A stretch of DNA of 64,000 nt, taken from contig CM067507.1 in the NCBI GenBank assembly GCA_034509495.1, forward strand, positions 32,119,888 to 32,183,887, given 5' to 3'. Below the pieces are notes generated by a model. The model was not told the origin of the DNA, searched no databases, and saw nothing but the letters and a program-made list of their open reading frames with translations. Source of the stretch: Acestrorhynchus altus. Its lineage: Eukaryota > Chordata > Actinopteri > Characiformes > Acestrorhynchidae. Positions within the stretch are counted from its first letter, which is position 1, and every line of letters begins with the position of its first letter. The position numbers were made by a program, and so were the translations under genes. This document shows positions 22,951 through 35,065 of this stretch, in pieces.

Positions 22951-25900
22951 AGTGAGTTGGGGGAAGGGAAATCTAAATTTGGCATCTAAGTTACATAGTT
23001 TTTGCACAGATTGTGCAGTGGTCACCTTCTGCTGCCTAATAGCAGAACCATCACAAAATCTGTCCCTGCACTTGTCCCTGAAAAGTGGGACCCACAAAGC
23101 TGACTTTGTTGTCGTATGCTCCTGAGATATATTAACGGAAATTTCCTTATAAGCCTTTGATTGCCTGAACAAAGAAGGCCCTGTCTCCACTCTCAGTGTG
23201 AGGGAGAATTAGGTGAATGCTTAAAATAGGAAATGCTCGCGCCATGATTGTCCATGTGACAGGACAGGTGGGAACATGTATGAAAAGTAGGCTAATCCCA
23301 CCTGGAAGAGCCTAGAGCATCTGACACTCCAGGCCAAAATGGAGGCTTAAGCTTCCATTGAACATCTACAAGACACAGTTACAGACATGCTGGCCCTGAA
23401 TTGTGGCACATACACTGTATATAAAGCCTGGGATTCACACAGATCCATTAATCATTCCAGGAACAATGTCAAGCAGAATTTCATCATTTACAAAACTGAC
23501 TTTGAATGTCGAAAAATACAGCACTGTTCCACTTATGAATATTCCTTTGGCATGTCACAATTCACCAGTGTGTCCCATTAGGACCTATTCTTCTTCTTGG
23601 TTTGGCAGACTACTCGCCTTCAAAGCATACTCTTATTGCATATTGGACTTTTCCATGGCTAATAGGACTTTTGTGTGTCCCTCAGATGTGAAAACACTTC
23701 TTCACGAAATGTAATAGCACATAAAACAGTAATAATACATTTATAGAAAACCTTGTTTACTAAATAATAACTATCCACAGAAGAGAAAAGACATTTTATG
23801 GAAAAATAATACATCATACACTGTGAAGCGCACTCTTAATCACTCATTAGGTCTCCAGAGGAAAGTCACTGTTGGAGAAAACCAACTCTTCTAGGAGGCA
23901 TCTTGGAAATAGGGATTGTGAATTGAGTTAATGCTCGTGGCTGCAGACTTTCAGTGATTTCTAGTCATCAGAAATTTCTCACTCTGGTTGCTGATCCTTG
24001 TAGCTTTGGAAAAACTATATTTTTCTCTCGTGCAAGTTACTACCACCTTCAATATAACCGTTGACTATTTATTTATGTGGTGAGCTTATACCTACCACAG
24101 ACGTTACGTTTCATTTGTGGAGGCATTGTGAAGGATTGTTTGACTTCAGTGATTACTCTTTCAGTGGATCTCAGCTGTTGAATCTTCTATGGCTGTTTTT
24201 ACAATACAGCAATGGAACATTGATGAAAGGATGGCCTAGAAAAGAACAAAAAAGTTGGCAAGCACACAGCACTTCCTGCCAATCTTAATGCACAAAGCCA
24301 AACACTGGGGATTGTTGGCTGAAACCTTCTATATGCTGCTCCATTGAGTTGCTTTAGAGCTTCATCCTTTACTGAAGTTTGCTGGACAAAGTGTCTCATT
24401 CAATGGGTCTGTGCATTCTTCACTGGCCTCTCTGCCCTTTCATTGTTGACCACAGATGCTGATGGACTCACCCTCAGAGGAGAAAGAGGGCAAATATCCA
24501 CATTTCTAGCAGCGAGAGGAGCCATCTGGGGTGATTGCTTAGAATCGATTTGAGAATTTGTGTCCACAGTCCCTATTGATCTCATCCTCCTCTTTGCCCT
24601 TTCTAATTAGCAGTGGTGGAGAAAGTACACAAATCTTGTAATTAAGTGAAGGTATGGAAAATGTCACCGCAGTAATTCCTTCAATTTATCTAGATTTATA
24701 TTGTGTATAAAAGTTCTCTGTTTGAATCTCTGCTTTAGTTAATGTTCAAAAGTAACTTCAAATGTTCTTAGTGAACACATGCATATTAATGTTGCCTTTC
24801 ACACAGTGTCGAAACTGAGCGACTGTGGCCTTGCATCACTTTTTTCAATTGAAGTCTGCTCAATTTTCTGCAATGTCGGACTGACCAATCAGGCTGACCA
24901 ATCAGAGCTCCATTATTGTGGTTGGAGACCAAACAAATCAAGACAGCGACAGAACAGCTCACCTTATTCGTAGCAGAACACATGACCAGAAACACAATGA
25001 CTATAAAATAATGAAAGTTAAAGGAAATGTGTAGTGGAGCAGAGCTGAAAGGCTGACTTGTGAAGATTCCACTGCATTAAAATCACACAGGGCCTTTATT
25101 CTAACTGTTATAGATGATCTATATCATTATTGTTCATGAACAGTTTTTATAAAGACCTGTGTAAGACAAACTTGTCAATAATTCGTTACTCTTAGGAAGC
25201 ACCAGAAGGTGCATTTGAAGAATCACAGACCTGCTAAATGTGAGCAGATTACCTAGTTACATATTTAGTTATTACAGACGTGTAATTTGTTCTGTTTTTA
25301 ATGAATTAAAATAATAATTAAAATAATTATTCCAGTCAAGTCAAATTTAGAATCCCCATTGGTATAATTTACTATAATAAGTGTAATTGACCTGTCGTGT
25401 CCCATGAATTTTGCCATATCCGTGAACAATGCATGGACCTGTGTGAGGCTCAGGCTGCTGGTCACGTTCACTACGCTCCCACTGTCCGAAGATGTATTTC
25501 CAGAACATATGTGAGATTGTGGTTTGATGAATATTAACTTCAGAAATGGAATATCCCGTCCATCTGGCACCCACTGTCCTGCCGCACCTGAAGTCTGATA
25601 ATTCACCTCGCCTTGCTGTGAACACACTGGCCAGTGTTCAGCCTTTCATGATCACTTTACATATTGCAATCCCAGAATCCCAGCAGCAAGTCAGTGTATA
25701 ACTGCTTTGTTGTACACACCACCCAAATTTAACCTAATTATACCGCAAAACTACATACAATCTTTCCTAACAAAAATATATCATATAAATAATAATAATA
25801 ATAATAGACCTATTTGAATGTTGGAAATGAAATGATTAAATGAAGCTTTGTGTCTTCCTGAATCTCTCAGGGGGTTTCTAAAGTGTATCAGCAAGGTCTT

Positions 25901-26240
25901 AGGCAACAGAAACTCTCTTGTAAACACCTCACATCCTTTTATCCAAACCAACATACTTTAAGTGCTACGTAAACATTCGTTGCTCACTTTCAGGGTGGTG
26001 GCAGACAGCCAAGAGTTATGAATTAGTCCATTTCTCATGAAGTGTTTAGGAATTTCTTAGGAATTTCCAATGTGTCCTGTAGTAGAAGTTCCATGTATCA
26101 AATAGGCAAAGTCATGAGTAGTGAACAGCAGTAATCCTCATGTCAGCAGGGTGAAAAGTGTTTTAATGACAAGTAAACCAAGTTCTTTGGAATCCAGACT
26201 CTACCATCCATAGCCTTTATCAAATAAAATACTACTTAAA

Positions 26241-26378
26241 GTACCGTATTTTCCAGACTATAAGCTGCTATTTTAAACCATGCAGCTTATAATGAGGTGC
26301 AGCTTTTTCTTCTTCTATATGTTATTTTCCAGTTTTTTTATTGTGCATGTGCGGCTTATAGTCCAGAAAATACGGTAC
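26241..26378 (+). mobile_element. 138-bp hairpin MITE with 28-bp inverted ends
   Basis: The left end gtaccgtattttccagacta with taagctgc and the right end gcggcttatagtccagaaaa with tacggtac are reverse complements at 25 of 28 positions. The CCGTATTTTCCxGACTATAAGC end is seen in interspersed elements of many vertebrates as I recall. There is no coding content. Confidence 0.85.
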
Positions 26379-26617
26379 ATAAAAAATTGTAGTTCAAAAA
26401 GAGACCATCTTCTAGTCTTACATCCTATTCATTCCCATCTCGCCTTCTATATCCCAGCACCAACCCATTTCCTTGGAATATTGCTGTGATGATTTAATAG
26501 CATTCAGCAACAATAGTCTTAGTTACGTCAGGAAGTTGGATGATCTCCTCCCAACCTTACCCACACCTCCCTAACTCCTCCCAAAAATATTGGTTTGAGC
26601 ACCATCATTTTAGACCA

Positions 26618-26875
26618 GTGGTTCTCAATCCTGGGGTACCATTGCCACTGTTTTAGACAACAAAGTCCTATTGGTCCACAGTTGCTCCACAGTGCTGGGT
26701 GGCTTTATACCCCTGTAGTGCATGTCTGGCATTACGCATGGTGCCATTAGGTTCATGTTTATCTGCTCTATATTCATTTGCTGCTTCATATTCTCTACAG
26801 GGACTAGACAAGCTGTGAGTGCATTTGTGCGTCTGTGTGAGCGATGGGTGCAACTTAAAGTCCGGCATTTCATGT
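26618..26875 (-). mobile_element. Non-autonomous Tc1-like element, minus copy, truncated
   Basis: It has, in reverse, the family blocks ctccacagtgctgggtggct with ttatacccctgtagtgcatg, ggtgccattaggttcatgtt, tctctacagggactaga and gtgcatttgtgcgtctgtgt. The TGTGGACACC end is missing. Confidence 0.65.
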
Positions 26876-27554
26876 TTCCTTGTATTTATTTAACTATGCT
26901 TTTTTTCCCCGCTGAGATAAGTGACTTGGGAAAAAATTTCCCAAAAGAGTGTGAATCTTTTATTGTGTTACTGTGACCTTGGTGGATTGTATCATCCTTT
27001 AGCCATAAACACAATGTGCTATTTGTATTACTCCATCATTTGCAGTGCACCCTGCAAAGAGATCTGCTTCGGCATATTTTCCTGGGAAAGGTCAAGAGAC
27101 ATTTTTGCAGAGCGGTCATGGTTGACAACACGAGCTAATTTATCATCAGCCGTTCCAACAGAGAAAAGAGGGTTCTAAGTTGCAATGCTCTAGCCACCGA
27201 AGAATGCACTCTGTTTCGTCCCATTATCTCAGTCAGGCCTAATGTAGTGAATGACAAAGTAGCTGTCTGATGACAAGTCGCCTGTGTTGGCAGCCTTGAA
27301 ATTACCCTGCGTTCTGGATGCACGTACCTAATGTAAGTCCCAGAGGAATGCAGGGTGTTCGGTTTGTCTGTCTCGTTGGAAAATGTACTGCATGAATCCC
27401 GAAAGGAATCCAGCAAGTCGATCACACATGATTTTAGTCCAGAGTAAAGAGGAAAAAAGGAAATGAATCAAAAATTCCTCTTCTTCTCTCATTCCTTCTT
27501 TTATTTTACCCTCTCTGCCCTGTCTCTTTTCTCTCGCTCTCTCTCTCTCAGTCC

Positions 27555-27845
27555 ATACACACTGTATGTCCAAATGTTTGTGGACACCCCGTCTAATGAA
27601 TGCATTCATCTGATTTAAGCTGGACCCATTGCTGACTCAGATGTGCAAATGCACACAAATTTAATCTAATCCCTATAGAGAAGTACTGCCAATAGAATAG
27701 GACTCTCTGGAGCAGATTAACATGTATTGGCACCAGGTGTGGGCTAGATGGGTATAAACCCCCCAAGAATTGAGCTATGGAGCAGTGGAACTGCTTTATT
27801 TGGAATGATGATTCTCAATCCAGTATGTTCGGGATGATTTAATAC
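27555..27845 (+). mobile_element. Non-autonomous Tc1-like element, plus copy, 5' part
   Basis: It starts cacactgtatgtccaaatgt then ttgtggacacccc, followed by ctaatgaatgcattcatctg, ccctatagagaagtactgcc, aatagaataggactctctgg and gggtataaacccc. The same block order appears at 39614. It ends without the right terminal repeat. Confidence 0.75.
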
Positions 27846-28400
27846 TGTTTAATACAAGATATAAAAAATAGCAATATTGTAATTGTATACCTGCTACATG
27901 GGTTACCATCAGTGAACTATTTAATTCCAAAAGAATTTTAGTGGATTGTTTGTGTGGAAGTGGTTTGGTTTTCTACAGGCATGATGCTCAACAGTGCAAT
28001 TGGTCAAATTATGCTGTAGAAACATTAGGATTTAGGAAGAGCGTGATTTTTTTCACCATATTGAATAACGAAATCCAGTGCAGTCTGCTTAGTCAGTGAA
28101 ATACCAGCAAGAGTGCAACTCTCTTATGCTTATTTAAAAAATATGTATTACTTAAATACATTATATATTAAATATATTACTTAGATATTTATAAAATATC
28201 TTATACACCATGCTCTGTCAGGTGTTACAAATAGATACTGATAATCTATACTTTGTTATGATTTTTGTCATGTTGTATTGTACATCACCATTAATCTACA
28301 GCATATCAAAATGAGTTTTTAGTAACTACATTCAACCCCACCATTCAACACTTTTAAACAGGCATGTGAATGAATATGCCTGTTCTTTGTTTTATAAAAC

Positions 28401-28403
<3 letters not shown>

Positions 28404-28464
<61 letters not shown>
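28404..28464 (+). repeat. (AAT)n microsatellite
   Basis: About 20 perfect AAT units. Confidence 0.95.
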
Positions 28465-28466
<2 letters not shown>

Positions 28467-28901
28467 GAATACATTAATTAATGATTTAAATAAAGCTGTC
28501 ACAGCTACCACTGTTACTCCTACTAATATAACAAGAGTTTATTAAGTTAATATGTTGTAAATGAACAATTCTACACAGTCCAGATCGGGCAGGTGCCACA
28601 GACTGTATATTTGGAGTGGTTTTGGGTGCACTGACATTCAGCCCTCTCCAGTACCTTATAGACTTATTGATTTTTTCAGCACAATGATGTTCTATTAATT
28701 ATTCATCTTGTAAAAGAAGATTTTTATATTGGCAGCAACAAGTGGAGTTGAGCTGAACCGTGCCCAAGCAGGTCTGCTAAAGCATGGTTCAGAGCATTCA
28801 CATTAATCAAATGAACTGGGCTTTTGGGGGAAGTGTACGGGTTTAAACATGTTTGTGTTCTTATGTTAGAAAAAAAACGTAATATAAAATTACCTTTTTT
28901 C

Positions 28902-28907
<6 letters not shown>

Positions 28908-28955
<48 letters not shown>
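28908..28955 (+). repeat. (TA)n microsatellite
   Basis: About 24 TA units. The Tyr-Ile run in the 28824-29030 ORF is an artefact of it. Confidence 0.95.
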
Positions 28956-28961
<6 letters not shown>

Positions 28962-31900
28962 ACAATTGTTATAATACCTCTTTTTGTACTAATCAGAACC
29001 CCTAGCAGATCTCAATTTATGGCCAGTTAAGGTTCAGTGTTCTCCTTCTTGTTTGATGAGCTTCAATTTGCACAAATGTTTCCGCAGTACTGTTTGCTCC
29101 AGATCAATAGACAGAAGGCCTTGTTTCTGGGCAAAGACTAGCTCACTTTCACAGCAAGATTGAGTCACACTGCCAGTGGAAATTTATGACGTTGGGTTCG
29201 TTGTTTGCAGCCTATTTGTTTGGACATAACTGCCAGAGAGTGAGATTGTTGATTTTCCTTCAGGTCTGTCAGAGTCACAGTGAAATATGGCTGTTTTGGA
29301 TCACTTTATAAAAGGCACAATCAAAGCACATGTCATGATCTACGTGTGCTTGTGTTGGCGGCGCCCCACCAGTGACTACCCTTGCATCTGTTAGCATATG
29401 ACAAGACAAAGTATTGCTTGGAGACATGTTCAGATGAACTTCACACACTAAATCAGGGAATTAATCTTACAGAGATATAGATTAATGATGTGGTTGTAGA
29501 TTTGCCCTTATTTTACACATTCCTTCTTATCGTCTGGCTAGGGCTTTGTGCAAGACCAGACAAATTTATCTTTGGACAAGACAGCTCGTTTAGTGCATCG
29601 AAGGGAATCTAAGCACTTGATTAATTAGAGGAAGCTCTTCCAATTCTGATGAAACTCTTTGGTGGGGATGTTTAATAATCTATATTCTCTGGACATCCTT
29701 TCATTTTCTTTCATTTTTACTTTAATTTTACAGCTGTTAGAAAACCAGCACGTTTATTATACTTGTAATTTAATTTCACCCTGAACTTATTACATACATT
29801 CAATTGCAATATTGGTTAAATTACTGGAATAGACTCATCAAAAATAACCAAAAGACCAATCGCTGGCCTGAAAATCAACATGAGTTTTGTCCACTCCTGA
29901 GAAGAGGTAATGCTATCTCTGCTGTTGTTTAACCTTCTGACCCCTCGCTTACAATTCCACAGCAATCACTGCCCAGCAATGCAGCAGAGCTCTGAATGAC
30001 CTGCAGGTTTCTTGGATACATCAACACGTCATCCAATCTGTAGATGGCTCGTCTTTTAAGACCTCCACAAAAGCAGTTAAATCCTTCCAGAGCTCCACTC
30101 TTAAAATGACCCACATGATTGAGGTTCAACGAAAGACATCTGACAGCATTTAGGTTCTCCTGCTGAACATGAATGAAGCTTCAGGCCCCTGAGAAAAGTC
30201 TTGGAGAAAATGTACCAAAAGGCCACATTCAGAGGCTGCTCGTTGTTGTTTCTAAACTGTCCCCAAAGAATCAAAGGTGCAGTGATGGAACAGTTAGAGA
30301 TCCTTAAGCATTGGGTCCATAATGAGCAAAAATTTGACCACAGCTTCTGTATGTTAGTTTATTGCAGCAGGGATCTCTGCCCTAATAATCTGCCTTTCAT
30401 TACTTGGCTTGGATTCTTGGCTCCACTCTAACTGAAGGAATACTGTCATTATTTTGCCATTTGAGCCTTGTGTACATGGGTTTGCATTCCCTCTGAGATC
30501 TACGCAGCTGGTGTTCAGCGACCGCTCTGCGGCTTTTGGTAGAGGACTGTGAGTATGTGATCAGTTTCCGAACATCTGCTAGCAATTTGAATGGCTTAGG
30601 TTTTGTGGTCCAGGATGAATCTTCGGACGAGGATGTCCAAAATGAATGAGCAATGCAGCCAATCTATTTGTTTATTCGTTTATTTATTTTTATCTTGAAT
30701 TTTAGCTGCATGATTTCCAAGTGCACAATCCTACTGAATATGGTTTTGAATATATCTAAACAAATGAGAGAGAGAACCATTTTTAAAGATTCTTTAAAGA
30801 ATTTGCAATATGTTTTCTACTTGGAAAGGACCATTTAACCATTTAAACCTTCAAGAGTTGAAACGGTTCTATGTAGGACCTTCAGATGTGATGAAGGCCT
30901 TTGAAAATCTCCCTTTTTAAAGAGTGTAGATCTTTAAAGTTGTGAAATACTGGCATGGACTAGGATTGTAGTAGTACAGATTAAAATATATGTTAGTTTA
31001 ATTTTATGCTGAGTTGAATAAATTCAAATAATTAATTTGATTAATATTTTTCCATTATATCCATTTAAGATGCATCCAGTTTCTTATGGAATGACACTGA
31101 TACAAGGTAAACTAATATTTTCTCTCTGCTTGTTCAGATTTTGCAGCTCCAGTTATATGACAACACTGATACATGTACTAGCTACAACACATGCAACTCT
31201 ACAGTTTAATCTTCTCCATCATTAAGCAAGTTTGATAGCTAGCTGCATTTCAGGTGCATACATGACTGGTAAAGAGCCCAGTGCTCACCTTTTAATGTTC
31301 ATTCATTAATTCAAAAAAAGTGAACTAAAATTATATGCCATTCCATTATTTATTCCATCTAAAGTAACACATTTCAAGCATTTTTGTGGTAATAGACATT
31401 TATTCATACTTTAAATATTTCTGGATTTCTGACTTCAACAGTAAACGGAAGAAACTAAAATTTGACTTTACATGTAATAATTATTATATTAATTATGTTG
31501 AAGGTTTTAAATCAACTTATTTTTGTGAGATGCACTAGGACATGTAAATAATATTCTATGGTACTTCAACCGAATTCATCTTTATCATATGAATATTTTG
31601 GCCAATGACTTTGATGTTCCTCCCAAACAATACAAATAACCATATAGTCTGTTCATACACTGTTAATAACACACAATAACAGTAATACATTAAATTATTA
31701 TGGGATAATTATGCTGTCTTCTTATACAGTACTAATTTAATAGCTAGCTGCATTTCAAATCTGCACAAGAGCAGCAAGTGCCCAGCAATGTGCTGAAAAT
31801 CAGGCAGCACAACCCAAACTTAACACAAATGTTAGCTTTGATTATATCTGTTTCATACAGTGTATTTTACTTGCATAGACAACAGAGAGCACGTTGTCAG

Positions 31901-32995
31901 TGCTGTAAGAAACCTTGTATTTCCACTGGGGAAACTTTATAGCTGAAGAAAAAACCCCTTTGACTTTAATGTGTGTTCATATTCATGTTTGGAGGTTTTT
32001 TATTGTTAAATTCTTCACAGACGTTTCCAGAACGTATAGTGCAGCTAGCATGTTCAAGGGATGTAGAAAGAATTTCAAATAAAAGATTTTTAGATTTGAC
32101 AGCGATGATAAGAAACACAAACAGCGATTGTAAAGTAGCTGGTGTCTGTCTTTCTAAGTGTCTCCTTCTCTTGATAAAAACTTTATCTGGTTGCTTATAA
32201 AGCAAGAAAGCGAATGGCTGATGACCCTTGCAGAATGTTCCACAGCAAGCCAAACCACTAACCCCTGTCCTCACAGCCTCCAGTGAACTTCAGGACAGAT
32301 CAAAACCAGACCTCTGCTGTCTCAATGGAAACAGAGAGTCTAATGACATTCGTAAGTCATACTGAGATAGGATCGGAGATGGAGCAGCATAAATCTGCAG
32401 AGTTCACCTGCAGGACTCAAGATGTTAGCAGGCCTCAGTCACACTCTGTCTGCCCCTGTCCTGCAATACATCGTTTCTTCAGCTTTCTTTGACCTGGGGT
32501 TGTGTTTAGTCTTTCCTACTCTTCCCGGCTTTCAGAAGGCAGCTGGAGGCTGGCTGGAACCTGATCTCCTGCGAGGAGGGAATGTTCCTAAAGGAGGACG
32601 GTGAAGATAGAGGAATCTGCCCTATCCTTTTCCTGGTCTCAACTGATGGAGAAACAACCGTTTGATCTTTCAGCTTTCCATCCATCTTTCCACAAAACAG
32701 TTATAGGGAACGTTAAACAAGACAGACAAGAGGCAGCTGGTGGATGGAGGTAGATTGTCACGCAAAGGCAAATAATATCATGACCATGAAAGCTTAGTTT
32801 ATTGAAGTATCCTGTTAAATTTACAGATATAGACATTTCTGTACAAAAACGTTATGTACAGTACATCAGACTGTCCAGTATTTCCTAGAACGGACTTTTA
32901 CTTAGTAATGGTGTCCAAAGGTAAACCAAGTACATATGGATGAGTTGTCCTGACTGCTGAAAACATCTGGATACATTTGTTACCACCAGACATGT

Positions 32996-33229
32996 TTATT
33001 TTTGTATCATTTTCATTTGTCTAACAATGTCGCATGCTCTGTCTGGAAAGGCAGACAGGTTATAGACGTACTGACAATTTGCTTCTTTCACACAGTCACC
33101 ATTTAGGATATTCCTGTAATGATAATGAAGCCGTGCTAGTAGACGTTCTGAGAGAGGAATGCGCGAAGAGAAAGAAGGTGAGGTAGAGAAAATGATGCAT
33201 ATTGTTACAATCTGTACCAGGTTGTACAT
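32996..33229 (-). CDS. Possible small secreted protein, 77 residues, unrecognised
   Basis: ATG at 33229 has A at -3. Residues 4-15 (LVQIVTICIIFS) are hydrophobic, as in a signal peptide, with likely cleavage near residue 20. The remainder is basic, with three cysteines (DCV, NCQ, ACD) and one N-glycosylation sequon (NLS). The stop codon overlaps an AATAAA on the minus strand (32995-33000). It lies about 700 bases past the dipk1c stop, on the same strand. I recognise no family. It could be a chance ORF, an exon of an unseen transcript, or a fast-evolving peptide gene. Confidence 0.25.
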   Translation of the reverse strand: MYNLVQIVTICIIFSTSPSFSSRIPLSERLLARLHYHYRNILNGDCVKEANCQYVYNLSAFPDRACDIVRQMKMIQK

Positions 33230-33893
33230 CTTAGCACTGTGTCATCTCAGGAAAAATTCATATGTACGTCACTAAAGGACAATTTTAGAGTTTGTATAAT
33301 GTTTGCAAAATATGATGCAACCCTCATGCATATGCACAAATTACTAACTCTACCCAAACAAGCAAAAAAAATTTTTTTAAATAAAATCAGTAAAAATAGC
33401 TAGAGATTTATACTGAAGCATTAGTACTGATCTTCCTGGGATTCCAGAGACTTCAGTTACAACCCTAATCCAACGCACCTGGTGAAGGTCTTCAGAAGGA
33501 CATTAGAAATATATGTGCATTTGGGCTTTAAGTAAGATAGTAACATGAAATCCACCAATCAGGTAAGGATTACTTGAATTATCCTCCTTCTTGACCTCCT
33601 TGAAGATGGTGAAAAGCAAGTAGCAACACATTATTTCCTCAGGTAATATGTACAGCCTGGTACAAAACTGTATAAAATATCTCACCTAGACCTCCACTAG
33701 CAAGTTGGCCAAGATGTCAACTGTGTGAAATAAAAGCCTATAATGTAGGCAAACAGAATTTTCCCCAAGGAAAAAATTGACCATCTCTGTTTTATGGATG
33801 AATGTATAATGCCCACGATTCCCAGCAGTACCGTCCAACAAAGTGTTTTACTGTAAAAAGTAAAAGAATAAGCACGTTGATGTATACTGCTAT

Positions 33894-33899
33894 TTTATT
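33894..33899 (-). promoter_or_regulatory. dipk1c: Candidate poly(A) signal of dipk1c
   Basis: AATAAA on the minus strand, about 40 bases after the dipk1c stop codon. This would give a very short 3' UTR; other signals further left could also be used. Confidence 0.45.
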
Positions 33900-33937
33900 A
33901 GTCACCAAGTCAACACCAGAGGCACTTTGACCAAAGT

Positions 33938-34201
33938 TCAAAAGTTCAGAGATGTATGGACATGGTGTGTTTCTCGGGCTTGCTTTCGGCTCTGCTGATT
34001 GGCAAGCTCCTCCTGTATGAGCTGCATGAGAAGACCCCGAAGCTTCAGCCTTATAGTCCGGGCGCGCTCCACCTCCTCGCCTCCCTCTGTCTCCATGCAA
34101 TCCTGCACAGCCTGCTGGAGCTCCAACTGTAGGGGACGCTCTGCTTTGTCCCCCAGCAGCGTGGGAGAGAACCAGGAGCGGAAGATCTTTTCACAGATCA
34201 C
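33938..34201 (-). CDS. dipk1c: dipk1c exon 4 (terminal)
   Basis: Acceptor tatctactcag on minus, then VICEKIFRSWFSPTLLG, ending THHVHTSLNF-type residues and TGA. It has 87 codons, residues 368-454, and a helical, Gln/Glu-rich C-terminus. Confidence 0.93.
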   Translation of the reverse strand: MICEKIFRSWFSPTLLGDKAERPLQLELQQAVQDCMETEGGEEVERARTIRLKLRGLLMQLIQEELANQQSRKQARETHHVHTSLNF

Positions 34202-34997
34202 CTGAGTAGATAGGATGAGAAAAAGAGGAAGAGAGCTGACGAAGAGGTGACAAGTCAGCAACCCCAAGGGCCAAAGCCATTATGAGCATGACCTCCTGTT
34301 CTCATTTCACGATCAGAGCTGCTATCATCGGCCATATTCTTATTACACGTGGTTTGAAGGGGACATCTTCTTGACCCAGCAACCTTGAAAACATAAAGCC
34401 TCTATTGTCCCGAATGGCAGGCAAGACAATAGGAAGGCAGAGGTCATCTGGAGTCCTGATAAGTGATCAGGGATGGAGAGATGGGCTCTGTCTTGGCCAT
34501 CTGTGGCCTGGAGATGGACTTGGTTTCATCCTGCTCGCTCATCTGTTGGCCTGCCCTCTTAAAGGGGGCTGGCACTGCCGGCAGGTGCTGATTTTGGGTC
34601 ACATCGTGAAAAGATGAAAGTGATGGAGTGATAATGCTAATATCAAGCTGAGATAGAATATTGTATCTCCGCCTGCCACATCTTTATCATCCTGATCATC
34701 ATGGGCTTTATTCTCAAAGCATTTCTTGCTACCTTTGACTCGAAATACATTTATAATAGAAGCCATCGGGCTGTTGAGTAAACATTGGAAATATGACTGT
34801 TTAATGTAAATGCAGAATTGTTTTATTCAACCCACAAACAATAATGTATCTCCGTAAAACAGAGTGAATGTGATTAGTTTTTTTTTCCCCAGCGTTTTCT
34901 GGCGTTTGCGTGCAGTCAGTCAAAAGCCTGTGAAAACTCCACCCTGGTAGTGAATTATGACAAATTCACCCCTCTGGAAAACAAAGTACGTCTCTGA

Positions 34998-35065
<68 letters not shown>

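Larger units (their letters stand above)
15478..33893. other. Intergenic region between the convergent c18orf63 and dipk1c genes
   Basis: I found no multi-exon gene here. It holds the palindromic element at 15879, repeat blocks at 16331 and 18651, Tc1-like debris near 20030, microsatellites at 22915, 28404 and 28908, a hairpin element at 26241, two Tc1-derived non-autonomous copies (26618 and 27555), exon-like islands at 20701 and 32277, and a possible small secreted ORF at 32996-33229 on the minus strand. The ORFs at 16858, 21731, 24061, 25298-25627 (minus) and 27135-27609 (minus) show nothing I can recognise. Confidence 0.6.

Noticed and set aside
25298..25627. Two overlapping minus ORFs of 92 and 109 codons
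   Set aside because: Different frames of the same DNA, no recognised motif or splice context; possibly an old repeat, but not supported as a gene.
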